This document shows, piece by piece, positions 42,910 through 50,902 of a DNA stretch of 64,000 nt (positions within the stretch are counted from its first letter, which is position 1; every line of letters begins with the position of its first letter). The notes below the pieces were generated by a model. It did not search any database. It had not been told where the DNA came from and saw only the letters and a list, made by a program, of their open reading frames with translations. Source of the DNA: MVRV01 sp964469905 (GTDB taxonomy: Bacteria > Desulfobacterota > Syntrophia > Syntrophales > Smithellaceae); contig CAYXZW010000005.1 of assembly GCA_964469905.1 (NCBI GenBank), positions 1-64,000 on the forward strand. Reading direction: 5' to 3'. Position numbers and translations under genes: made by a program.

Positions 42910-43434
42910 TTAAAACACTGCACCTTCACTTAACATCCGGCACAAAAACAGGGGTTTGGTCTTTTGATCTGATTGTCCTCCTCCCTTTTTGTTCTTGCCC
43001 TTCTTAGGAGATTCCGGCGGTAAAATGAAGTAGATTCCGACCAGGAGAAATGCATCAAAAACAATTGGTTTCCAAAAATTTTTTTTCTGCTCTTCTTCTT
43101 TCAGGGGAGATAAAATATTTTTAGCATATCCATCTTCTGATTCCATCGTTATCAAATAATCGGCAACAACGTTAAAAAAAGCACTTTCCACTTTTAAGAT
43201 CTTTTTATTATTAATGAGATCTATATTGCCTGTATTTTTAGAAATGTTTGATAAAAAATGATCTTTAAACCAGGAATGGGTGGAGTGAGATAGTTCATAA
43301 ATTACAAAAGTGGCAATCTTTATTTTTAAATTTGTTTGTTCTTCTTCCTCTAATTTCATCTTGGCAATTAATGATTTTCTTGCGGCTTCGTAATAATCCT
43401 TAAGATTTTTCACAGCATCCTTTTTGTCGTTCAT
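42910..43434 (-). CDS. Uncharacterised 174-residue protein with a membrane segment
   Basis: I do not recognise a family. The protein starts MNDKKDAVKNLKDYYEAARKS, is helical and charged in its first 130 residues, then has one hydrophobic segment (PIVFDAFLLVGIYFILPP) and a basic tail (KKGKNKKGGGQ). It lies convergent to nikO with a gap of 8 bases, and 5 bases after the stop of a decayed frame. AT-rich composition differs from its neighbours, which may mean recent acquisition. Confidence 0.65.
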   Translation of the reverse strand: MNDKKDAVKNLKDYYEAARKSLIAKMKLEEEEQTNLKIKIATFVIYELSHSTHSWFKDHFLSNISKNTGNIDLINNKKILKVESAFFNVVADYLITMESEDGYAKNILSPLKEEEQKKNFWKPIVFDAFLLVGIYFILPPESPKKGKNKKGGGQSDQKTKPLFLCRMLSEGAVF

Positions 43435-43439
43435 TTTGC

Positions 43440-43580
43440 TTACCTCAACATTTTATGCCATAAGACAATTTCATTAACAGTAATTTCTTGTTCATTATAA
43501 ATACCATGTTCTTTGGCAATATCGAACAAATTTTCCGCACTAATGGTATTTTTTTCCCGTAATAAGCATAAATCAGAAAA
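43440..43580 (-). pseudogene. Remnant reading frame upstream of the 174-residue gene
   Basis: A frame of 46 codons without an ATG reads FSDLCLLREKNTISAENLF, then DIAKEHGIYNEQEITVNEI and VLWHKMLR before TAA. It looks like a real protein end (amphipathic helices), but the frame opens at a stop codon (43581-43583) and only a TTG at about residue 18 could start it. It could be the 3' end of a broken gene or a 29-residue peptide. Confidence 0.35.
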
Positions 43581-43773
43581 TTATTGCTTACTCAATAATG
43601 TATTTTGCTATTATTCATGAGAACTGCATTTCCCATACCAAATGGACAAGAGAGCCTCTCCAAAGCCAAAAAAATTTCTCCTCTGTAATAATGACCGGAT
43701 AAAAAAGAGGAAATACTTCCCCAACCAGTATTTTACTGTTTACTAACATTCAACTACACCTGCGATTACCTAG

Positions 43774-43863
43774 CGGGCGGAAGCGCTGATCGGCATAGCC
43801 CATACCCAGTTCCACGATGAGCTCACAAAGCAGGCCCGCGAGATGAAAATCCGGTTCGATTAA
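43774..43863 (+). pseudogene. C-terminal fragment of an acetyl-CoA hydrolase/CoA-transferase gene
   Basis: After a TAG at 43771 the frame reads RAEALIGIAHTQFHDELTKQ and AREMKIRFD before TAA. This matches the last 30 or so residues of the acetyl-CoA hydrolase/4-hydroxybutyrate CoA-transferase family (typical end EALIGIAHPDFRDEL). Nothing upstream belongs to it, so the gene was deleted. The remaining bases of the 602-base gap (43435-44036) hold no other gene. Confidence 0.6.
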
Positions 43864-44036
43864 GCCTGGGAAAACAGGCCATTTTCACTGCTGGTAATTA
43901 TCTTCTCGACATTTACGGACAATTCCATATAAATGTAAGGCGATGAGGGATTTTAATGGGCCAAATATTTTCAGCTTGTCATAAACAGGAAATTTGACAC
44001 ATAGTGTCCGGATATTTCATATTGAGGAGATAGACC

Positions 44037-45995
44037 ATGAAAACATTAGAGCATCTGCTGGCGCCAATTCGGATAAGAAATCTGGAAATTGCCAACCGGC
44101 TGGTTATGCCGGCGATGGGAACGATGCTCGGCAATGATGACAGCACCGTCAGCGAGGCGAACCTTGCCTATATTGACCGCCGGGCTGCCAGCGGCGCCGG
44201 TCTGATCATCAACGAGATCACGGAAGTTCATCCCCTGGGCGCGGCCTCGCCGCGCTGCCTGGGAGTATGGGACGATAAGTTTATTCCGGGACTGACCAAA
44301 TTTGCCGCTGTTGTGCATGCCCGGGGAAGCAAGATCGCCATGCAATTGCACCATACGGGCCGCGAAAACTTCCTGCTGCAGCGAAAAAAGAAGGCTGTCG
44401 GACCATCGGCGATACCCAGCCATATCTTCGGCTTCCTGGGTGCGCCGCGCGAGATGACTCTTGAAGATATCGAAGAAACCATCGCCGCTTTCGGCAGTGC
44501 GGCAGTGCGCGCCCGCAATGCCGGGTTTGACGCCGTAGAACTCCACGGCGCCCACGGCTATCTGCTCATGCAGTTTCTGGCGGCTCATTCCAATCAGCGC
44601 ACCGACAAATACGGTGGCGATTTCCGCGGACGATCCCGCTTCATGCTCGATTGCCTGAAGGAGGTGCGCAAGCAGGTTGGACAGGATTACCCTATATCTA
44701 TCAGGCTTTCCGGTGAGGAGTGCATTAAAGACGGTTATACCATCTCCGACATACAGACCATTATCCCCGATCTTGTGGAGGCCGGTGCGGACATCATCAA
44801 TGTGTCCTTCGGCACTCATGGCAATCCGGAAGTGAACATCGATACCCCTAATCCCAGCGCTCCTGTGGAATACGGCCAGGGTTTCAAGGCGCACCTGGCC
44901 CGGAAAATAAAAGAAGTAACGGCCGTGCCCGTCATCTCCGTAGGACGCTATAATGATCCCTATTTGATGGATGAAGTAATCGCCAGGGGTGATGCCGATT
45001 TCATTGCTGTGGCCCGGCAGCATCTGGCCGACCCCGATTTTCTTCTGCACGCCCGCGCCGGACATCCCGAAAACACACTGGAATGTCTGGCCTGCAATCA
45101 GGGGTGTATTGAACGTCTGTCCCTGGAGGCGCTGCCGATTCGTTGCGCCATCAACCCGCAGACAGGTCAAGAACTGCTCTACCCGTCAGCCCCGGCGGCA
45201 ACAAGCCGCAATGTCTGGGTTGTCGGTGGCGGACCTGCCGGTCTTACAGCGGCATTTGAGGCCGCACGCCTTGGACATCACGTAACCCTCTTCGAACAGG
45301 AAAAAGAAACAGGCGGTAATGTCCGTTATGCCGCGAAGGCGCCGCACAAAGAAGTCTACAGTAAATATATCCGGACTCTCACGGAAAGTTGTCGCCGGAA
45401 AAACGTGAAAATAAAGGAAAACACCACAGTAACCGAAGACATGATCGAGAAAGATAAACCGGATGTCGTCATTCTCGCTACCGGAGCCGGCAAATCATCC
45501 TGCACCGCGGAGGGCATTAACTCAACGATAGTTTGTGACGCCTGGCAAATTCTGGATGGCGAAGTTACACCCCAAAATAATGCAGTCATCATTGGCGGCG
45601 GCCTTGTGGGAATGGAAACGGCTGATTACCTCTGCGAAAAGGGCATCAAAGATATTACCCTGGTGGAGATGCTGCCCACTTCACCCGTTCTGGCCTGGGC
45701 TGCCCACGGCTTCATGCTGCATCAGCGTCTGCGGGCAGCCGGAATCAAACTGCGGTTCGGCGCAACCGTAAAACTAATTACAGAAAGATCAGTGGTAGTA
45801 ACGCAGAACGGTGAGGAGCAGAAAATCGAACCAGTCGGCCAGGTTATTGTTGCCATCGGCGTGACACCCAGAAACGCACTCAAAGACCTGCTGGTAAAAA
45901 AAGGCATTCGCCATTTTATCGTCGGTGATGCTGCAGCTCCCCGGCGCATTATCGAAGCGACAACAGAAGGAGCAAAAGCCGCCTGGGAGATTTGA
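44037..45995 (+). CDS. NADH:flavin oxidoreductase / 2,4-dienoyl-CoA reductase-type enzyme
   Basis: The protein combines an FMN barrel of the old yellow enzyme family with an FeS cluster and an FAD/NAD domain, as in FadH. Residues 1-340 form the barrel (start LLAPIRIRNLEIANRLVMPAM, GFDAVELHGAHGYLLMQFLA). The cluster cysteines are in CLACNQGC and IRCAINPQTG. From about 390 come VWVVGGGPAGLTAAFEAARLGHHVTLFE and AVIIGGGLVGMETADYLCEKG. The 652-residue length is typical. Candidate substrates are enoates or dienoyl-CoA. GGAGATAGACC precedes the ATG. Confidence 0.93.
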   Translation: MKTLEHLLAPIRIRNLEIANRLVMPAMGTMLGNDDSTVSEANLAYIDRRAASGAGLIINEITEVHPLGAASPRCLGVWDDKFIPGLTKFAAVVHARGSKIAMQLHHTGRENFLLQRKKKAVGPSAIPSHIFGFLGAPREMTLEDIEETIAAFGSAAVRARNAGFDAVELHGAHGYLLMQFLAAHSNQRTDKYGGDFRGRSRFMLDCLKEVRKQVGQDYPISIRLSGEECIKDGYTISDIQTIIPDLVEAGADIINVSFGTHGNPEVNIDTPNPSAPVEYGQGFKAHLARKIKEVTAVPVISVGRYNDPYLMDEVIARGDADFIAVARQHLADPDFLLHARAGHPENTLECLACNQGCIERLSLEALPIRCAINPQTGQELLYPSAPAATSRNVWVVGGGPAGLTAAFEAARLGHHVTLFEQEKETGGNVRYAAKAPHKEVYSKYIRTLTESCRRKNVKIKENTTVTEDMIEKDKPDVVILATGAGKSSCTAEGINSTIVCDAWQILDGEVTPQNNAVIIGGGLVGMETADYLCEKGIKDITLVEMLPTSPVLAWAAHGFMLHQRLRAAGIKLRFGATVKLITERSVVVTQNGEEQKIEPVGQVIVAIGVTPRNALKDLLVKKGIRHFIVGDAAAPRRIIEATTEGAKAAWEI

Positions 45996-46096
45996 TGCCC
46001 AAACGGGCGAACATCCTGTTGTTTTGCGTTGCAATTATTTATTCGGGTCTTGCATCCCTGATTCTATGTCCGGGAAATAAAACGGATCTCTTTTAA
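45995..46096 (+). CDS. Possible small hydrophobic protein (33 residues)
   Basis: ATG 45995 overlaps the stop of the reductase by one base (TGATG). The product starts MPKRANILLFCVAIIYSG and is mainly one hydrophobic helix, ending NKTDLF. The stop-start overlap favours translation by reinitiation, but no ribosome binding site is clear and no family is recognised. Confidence 0.25.
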   Translation: MPKRANILLFCVAIIYSGLASLILCPGNKTDLF

Positions 46097-46225
46097 GCAA
46101 AACGGGATTGTTTTTTGCCTCATTGTATCAGCCCAATCACCTGATAAATTTATGAACTCCAACTATTGACAACAAGTTATTTTCTGGATAATACCCAATC
46201 ATTAATCATCGAAAGGAGACCATAA

Positions 46226-46585
46226 ATGAAAAAAACATTGACGAAAATTTTTATTATTGCCGCCACTCTAATTTTTGTAAGCACAATTGGATTTGCCGCA
46301 GACACAAAAGATGCAGCTAAAAATGTTCCGCAGGCCAAATCAGCAGTTGAAAAACAGGCGCCCGCCAAACCGGAGGCCAAGAAAGAACTTGTTGACCTGA
46401 ACACAGCCACAATAGCCCAACTAAAAGCCATTCCCGGCATCGGCGACACTTATGCCCAGAAGATTATTGATGGACGACCTTATGCCAAGAAAGATCAAAT
46501 GAAAACAAAGAAAATTCTGCCTGATGCTGTCTATGACAAAATCAAAGATATGATTATTGCCAAGCAGGAACCCAAGAAAAAATAA
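46226..46585 (+). CDS. Exported helix-hairpin-helix (ComEA-like) protein
   Basis: The 119-residue precursor has a signal peptide (ending FAADTK), an Ala/Lys-rich linker and a helix-hairpin-helix pair (VDLNTATIAQLKAIPGIGDTYAQKIIDGRPYAKKDQMK) like the DNA-binding domain of ComEA. It could bind DNA in the periplasm; a competence role is not supported by neighbours. GAAAGGAGACC precedes the ATG and a strong terminator follows. Confidence 0.88.
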   Translation: MKKTLTKIFIIAATLIFVSTIGFAADTKDAAKNVPQAKSAVEKQAPAKPEAKKELVDLNTATIAQLKAIPGIGDTYAQKIIDGRPYAKKDQMKTKKILPDAVYDKIKDMIIAKQEPKKK

Positions 46586-46604
46586 TATTACCGCAGATCA
46601 GCCA

Positions 46605-46641
46605 GAAACCCCGGAATAATCCGCCGGGGTTTCTCTTTTTT
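46605..46641 (+). terminator. Rho-independent terminator after the HhH gene
   Basis: A perfect 10-bp stem, GAAACCCCGG (46605-46614) and CCGGGGTTTC (46624-46633), is followed by TCTTTTTT. Confidence 0.92.
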
Positions 46642-46700
46642 ATTCCGTAATGATAACGCAATCAACCCTGAAAGACTGTTAGCAAATAACGAGAAAGAGG

Positions 46701-47120
46701 CTACTTTATAGCCTTTTGACCGCTGCCCGTCATGCTGAGTGCGCAGTGCCGGACACCTTTGATGGCCTTCAGGGAATCGGCCAGTTTTATGACCTTCTTC
46801 ACACGCCCTTTGACCGCAATAATCTCCAGACAATGATGGTGATCGAGGTGAATATGTTGAGTAGAGATGATCACCTCCTGGCTGTCGTGCTGGATATCGG
46901 TAATCTTACTCAACAGCTCTCTCGTGTGGTGATCGTAGATGAAGGTAATGGCGCCGGCAACCTCCCCACCCACCTCCCAATCCTGCTTGAGCAGTTCCTG
47001 GCGAATCATGTCCCGAATCGCCTCCGAGCGGTTGGTATATTTCCGGCTGTGAATCAGGTCGTCAAAGCTTTCCAGAAGCTCTTTTTCCAGCGATACCCCA
47101 AAGCGAACCAGTTCCGACAT
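46701..47120 (-). CDS. nikR: Nickel-responsive regulator NikR
   Basis: NikR represses nickel uptake when nickel is abundant. The 139-residue protein has a ribbon-helix-helix DNA-binding N-terminus (VRFGVSLEKELLESFDDLIHSRKYTNRSEAIRDMIRQEL) and an ACT-like metal domain with the nickel ligands in the HIHLDHHHCLEIIAVKG segment (His, His and Cys). It lies 4 kb from the nickel ECF operon. A NikR-type palindrome precedes it (47142-47169), which suggests autoregulation. Confidence 0.95.
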   Translation of the reverse strand: MSELVRFGVSLEKELLESFDDLIHSRKYTNRSEAIRDMIRQELLKQDWEVGGEVAGAITFIYDHHTRELLSKITDIQHDSQEVIISTQHIHLDHHHCLEIIAVKGRVKKVIKLADSLKAIKGVRHCALSMTGSGQKAIK

Positions 47121-47141
47121 GTAAACTCACCCTCCCTTTAC

Positions 47142-47169
47142 TTGCTACATATATTTTAAGATTTAACAC
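47142..47169 (-). promoter_or_regulatory. NikR-type operator candidate upstream of nikR
   Basis: TTGCTAC (47142-47148) and TTAACAC (47163-47169) are separated by 14 bases; on the nikR strand this reads GTGTTAA-N14-GTAGCAA. It matches the half-sites before the nickel operon (TGCTAC and TAACAC). Confidence 0.6.
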
Positions 47170-47396
47170 CAGATGGCGGTTTCTGTCAATGTCCGGCGCT
47201 CCAATGTCCAAAGCGCAGGAACAATTGCCCGGAAATATATTTTAACGGTGCAAGGATGTAATCGGCTTAAAATGACTTTATATATTCTAGAGAGAAATAA
47301 TGATAAATTGCTCATAAAGATTATAGACAATAACCTGTTATTAATATATTTGTACAATCTTCAAGACACTTCTTAGTTCATAAGGTGAGGTGCAAT

Positions 47397-48188
47397 TTGA
47401 CAACATTTCAGGCGATAGTATTAGGATTGGTTCAAGGTTTGGGAGAGTTTCTGCCCATATCCAGTTCGGCACATTTGATATTGGTCCCCTGGCTTTTCCA
47501 ATGGGAAGATCCGGGACTTACTTTTGACATCGCCCTGCATTTCGGCACATTGATCGCCGTAGCAATATATTTCTGGCGAGACTGGCTGCGACTATTATCG
47601 AAGGGATTCACCGATACAAAAAGCACCGACGGGCGTTTGTTCTGGTATCTCGTGTTGGCCACCATTCCCGGGGCGGCAATCGGCCTGGCGCTGGAGAAAC
47701 ATGCCGAAACAACTTTCCGCGATCCTCTGCTTATCGCCGTCATGCTGATTTTACTGGGTATTATTTTGTATTGGGCTGATCGGAAAAGTGCCAAGAATAT
47801 TGATGTAAAAAATATAACACTGAAAACAAGTTTTTTAATTGGCCTGTCACAGGCGCTGGCGATAATTCCCGGAGTTTCGCGCTCCGGAATTACAATGACC
47901 ACGGGCTTGTTGCTGGGCTTGACCCGCGAAGGCGCCGCACGCTTTTCGTTCTTGCTTTCGGCGCCCATTATTTTCGGCGCTGCGGCCGTTAAGCTGCCTT
48001 ACCTTATTGCCCATCCCTCTCAGATCACAGGCAACTTCGTTATCGGTATGGTGGTTTCTTTTGTTACGGGAATAGCAAGCATAGGATTTCTCCTGCGCTA
48101 TGTGCAGACCAAAACTTTTCTGCCCTTTGCCTGGTATAGATTTATCCTGGGCGCTGTGGTTATTGTCGCAGCCTTATTTTATCCTTAA
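47397..48188 (+). CDS. uppP: Undecaprenyl-diphosphatase UppP
   Basis: UppP recycles the lipid carrier for peptidoglycan and confers bacitracin tolerance. The 263-residue membrane protein has LVQGLGEFLPISSSAHLILVPWL (catalytic Glu-rich motif) and GVSRSGITMTTGLLLGL. TTG 47397 is chosen because AGGTGAGG lies 6 bases before it and the product then begins at the family position (TTFQAIVLGLVQG); an upstream GTG at 47385 lacks a ribosome binding site. Confidence 0.93.
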   Translation: MTTFQAIVLGLVQGLGEFLPISSSAHLILVPWLFQWEDPGLTFDIALHFGTLIAVAIYFWRDWLRLLSKGFTDTKSTDGRLFWYLVLATIPGAAIGLALEKHAETTFRDPLLIAVMLILLGIILYWADRKSAKNIDVKNITLKTSFLIGLSQALAIIPGVSRSGITMTTGLLLGLTREGAARFSFLLSAPIIFGAAAVKLPYLIAHPSQITGNFVIGMVVSFVTGIASIGFLLRYVQTKTFLPFAWYRFILGAVVIVAALFYP

Positions 48189-48296
48189 GCATACCACCTT
48201 TCAATCCCGGCAATAATTTCTATTCTTTGATATTTCTTGACAGAGCCAAATGTTTAGAGTTAGTCATTTTAACTTTAAAAACGGGCAGTCACGATT

Positions 48297-48908
48297 ATGC
48301 CCATAAGGGATAAGTCTATAAATATGAAAACAGGCGAGAAAAAAATAGCAACTCCGGCAAAAAAAACGGCCAGCCGAAACAAGCAGCAGAAGCAAGGCTT
48401 AGTGATCGTTATCACCGGAAACGGCAAGGGCAAAACGACCTCTGCTTTCGGTCAGGCTCTGCGCGCCATCGGCCAGGGATATAAGGTTTTGGTCGTGCAG
48501 TTTATGAAAGGGAGAAAATACGGTGAATTTAAAGCCGCAAAAGATCATCTTCCTAATTTAACTATTCGGTTGTCCGGTTTAGACAGTTTTGTTATGCGCG
48601 ACAACCCCGCACCCATTGATATTGAACTGGCACAAAAAGGGTTTGCCTATGCCCGGAAGGCCATTGAATCAGGCAAATATGACATGATTATTCTCGATGA
48701 AATCAATGTAGCGCTGGATTTTAAACTTCTTGATTTAAAAGAAATTATCGAAGTAATTAAGAATAAACCCGCCGGCGTTGATCTGATCTTGACCGGCCGT
48801 TATGCTCCACAGCAAATAATTAAACTTGCCGATACCGTCAGCGAAATAAAAGAAATTAAACATCATTACTCGGCAGGAATCAAAGACCGCGCCGGCATTG
48901 AATACTAG
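48297..48908 (+). CDS. cobO: Cob(I)alamin adenosyltransferase (CobO/BtuR type)
   Basis: The enzyme transfers adenosyl from ATP to cobalt to make coenzyme B12. The 203-residue protein has the P-loop GNGKGKTTSAFGQALRA, VVQFMKGRKYGEF, MIILDEINVALDF and LTGRYAPQQIIKLADTVSEI. The first 28 residues are basic and dispensable in the family; ATG 48324 is an alternative start with AAGGGA 13 bases before. Demand for B12 fits the neighbouring cobalt/nickel uptake and the B12-binding radical SAM gene at 58498. Confidence 0.93.
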   Translation: MPIRDKSINMKTGEKKIATPAKKTASRNKQQKQGLVIVITGNGKGKTTSAFGQALRAIGQGYKVLVVQFMKGRKYGEFKAAKDHLPNLTIRLSGLDSFVMRDNPAPIDIELAQKGFAYARKAIESGKYDMIILDEINVALDFKLLDLKEIIEVIKNKPAGVDLILTGRYAPQQIIKLADTVSEIKEIKHHYSAGIKDRAGIEY

Positions 48909-49251
48909 CGTAGCGCATCGATGAAACCATGTCAGAACAACAGAGTGTGTCACCATAGAGCCCTTCGCTGCACTCAAGGGCAGGCTTCGCGAAGGGTCCG
49001 GGGTCACAAGATTCTTCGTCTCAAGGATCAGAGATTCTTCGGCTGCCGCATCCGAATGAAATTGCGACACAGCCGCCACTTGCCAACCATTCCATTTTGC
49101 TTGCTAAATATTGATTATGGAAACAACTTTTTTGTTGACAATCAGAGTAACTTGGAGCATAAAAATCATCATTAATTAATTTTTTTCAGTAATTTATTGC
49201 CACTCGATGATAAATTTATTTTTACTATTTACTTTCCCGGCGGAGGCTGCG
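48909..49251. other. Non-coding stretch before the TPR barrel gene
   Basis: No gene is seen. One 8-bp hairpin (CCCTTCGC 48961-48968, GCGAAGGG 48989-48996) without a T-run stands out, which resembles a REP-type palindrome. Confidence 0.5.
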
Positions 49252-50850
49252 ATGAAAAAAGTTGTTTTAATAATCAGTGTTTTTCTTTTATCGTTTATCT
49301 TGAGTTCTGCGGCTTTTTGCCAAACCCAAAATCCCCTCCTGGAAGAAGGCATCAAACAATACCAGTCGGAAAATTATGAAGAAGCCATCGATATCCTGGA
49401 AAAGGTAAGAGAGCAGGATCCAAAATCTTCCCTGGCAGCCTTTTTTCTGGGGATGGCCTACAAACAAACAATGACTTACGACAAAGCCGCCGCCAATCTG
49501 GAAGATGCTTTAAAACTCAAACCCGCCGTAAAAGAAGCCCTGGTGGAATGTGTCAATGTACTTTTTCAATTAAACAAATTACAGGAAGCAAAGAAATGGA
49601 TCAAAGTAGCGCAGGAACAAAACATTGATCCCGCCAATATTACTTTTTTAGAGGGAATGGTTTTATCGCGCGAAAGAAAGTATACAGAGGCTGTCGCCGC
49701 ATTTGAAAAAGCAAAATCACTGGATCAGAGTTTAGCCCAGACCGTGGACTACCAGATTGGTCTGTGTTACATGAACAGCAGAAAATATAAAAATGCCCAG
49801 GAACGTTTTAAGGCAACAGCATCCTTTGATCCCAAATCCGATCTGGCCGCCTACGCCCGCCAGTATCTGGAAGCAGTGGAAAACACGATTTTTTATACCC
49901 GGCCGGTACGTATTACTATCGGTCTTTCCGGTGCCTATGATGACAATCTGACCTCCAAGCCCCGCCTGCAAAGCGTGGCCGGTTCTAACGACAGTCCCGG
50001 AAGCAATGTTTTCTCTCCTACTTTAAGAATTGAATATGCGCCCCTTTTTGACGGCCCCTGGCTTTTTAACGCCCACTATGCAGCAATGGGTAGTTTCAAT
50101 GAACGTTACGTTCACACCCGTGATTCCATCGTCAATACTTTTTCCGTCATCCCGGGCTATAATTTCGGCCGGTTTTCCTTAAGTATGCTGGGCAGTTATA
50201 CCTACAGCTCCCTGCGGACGGATTCCGATGTTACGCCGGACGGCAACGCCGGCTATAAACGTTATCAGGATTATTACACCTTCGGGCCGATTGTAAAAAT
50301 TATGCTATCGGAAAAGCAGATTCTGGAAACATTTGTCGGCTATGACAAGAAAAATTATTATAATCAAGTAATTACATCTACAGCACAATTTGCCGACAAC
50401 CTGCGTGACGCCGAGGGATTCCGGGCTTATTTAAGCTGGGCCTGGTTTTTTAGCAACAATGCTTTTATTAATTTACGTTATGAAGCGGCCCGGGAAGCAA
50501 CCAACGGTAGTTATTGGGACAACAGCTTAAACCGTCTATCCGCCAGTATGGTTTTACCGGTTTTGTCGGATGATCTGGTTCAGAAAATCGGTTTCATGTA
50601 CGTGCAACTTACGGGTGGCTTCACCGCGCAGGATTACACTTACCCGCAGCCATACACTGCTTTCGATGGATCGGCAAGATCAGGCCGCAGAGAAGACAGA
50701 ATGTATAACGGCTCTGTCGGCTTAAACTGGGACATATCGAAAAACTGGACATGCACTCTGCAATATGCACGTATCATTTCAGACTCCAATATTCCTGTTT
50801 ATGAATATACCAAAAATCTTTACACAATGGGAGTGGAGTTTAAGTTTTAG
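49252..50850 (+). CDS. Outer-membrane protein with TPR repeats and C-terminal beta-barrel (Slam-like architecture)
   Basis: The 532-residue precursor has a signal peptide (residues 1-24), about four to five TPR-type helical repeats (residues 30-215: NPLLEEGIKQYQSENYEEAIDIL, SSLAAFFLGMAYKQTMTYDKAAANLEDALKL) and a barrel of about 300 residues with alternating aromatic strands, ending in NLYTMGVEFKF. The start at 49252 is preceded by GGAGG. The architecture, N-terminal TPR then barrel and about 500 residues, is that of the surface lipoprotein assembly modulator (Slam, DUF560). Family membership is not proven. The next gene is a large secreted protein. Confidence 0.82.
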   Translation: MKKVVLIISVFLLSFILSSAAFCQTQNPLLEEGIKQYQSENYEEAIDILEKVREQDPKSSLAAFFLGMAYKQTMTYDKAAANLEDALKLKPAVKEALVECVNVLFQLNKLQEAKKWIKVAQEQNIDPANITFLEGMVLSRERKYTEAVAAFEKAKSLDQSLAQTVDYQIGLCYMNSRKYKNAQERFKATASFDPKSDLAAYARQYLEAVENTIFYTRPVRITIGLSGAYDDNLTSKPRLQSVAGSNDSPGSNVFSPTLRIEYAPLFDGPWLFNAHYAAMGSFNERYVHTRDSIVNTFSVIPGYNFGRFSLSMLGSYTYSSLRTDSDVTPDGNAGYKRYQDYYTFGPIVKIMLSEKQILETFVGYDKKNYYNQVITSTAQFADNLRDAEGFRAYLSWAWFFSNNAFINLRYEAAREATNGSYWDNSLNRLSASMVLPVLSDDLVQKIGFMYVQLTGGFTAQDYTYPQPYTAFDGSARSGRREDRMYNGSVGLNWDISKNWTCTLQYARIISDSNIPVYEYTKNLYTMGVEFKF

Positions 50851-50902
50851 ACAGTTGGGGACGACAATAAATTAAGATACAATTTTTCTGGGGAGACAAA
50901 GT

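Noticed and set aside
44046..45170. 374-codon open frame antisense to the OYE-type reductase
   Set aside because: The plus-strand gene has unmistakable FMN, FeS and FAD motifs; the antisense product has no recognisable motif.
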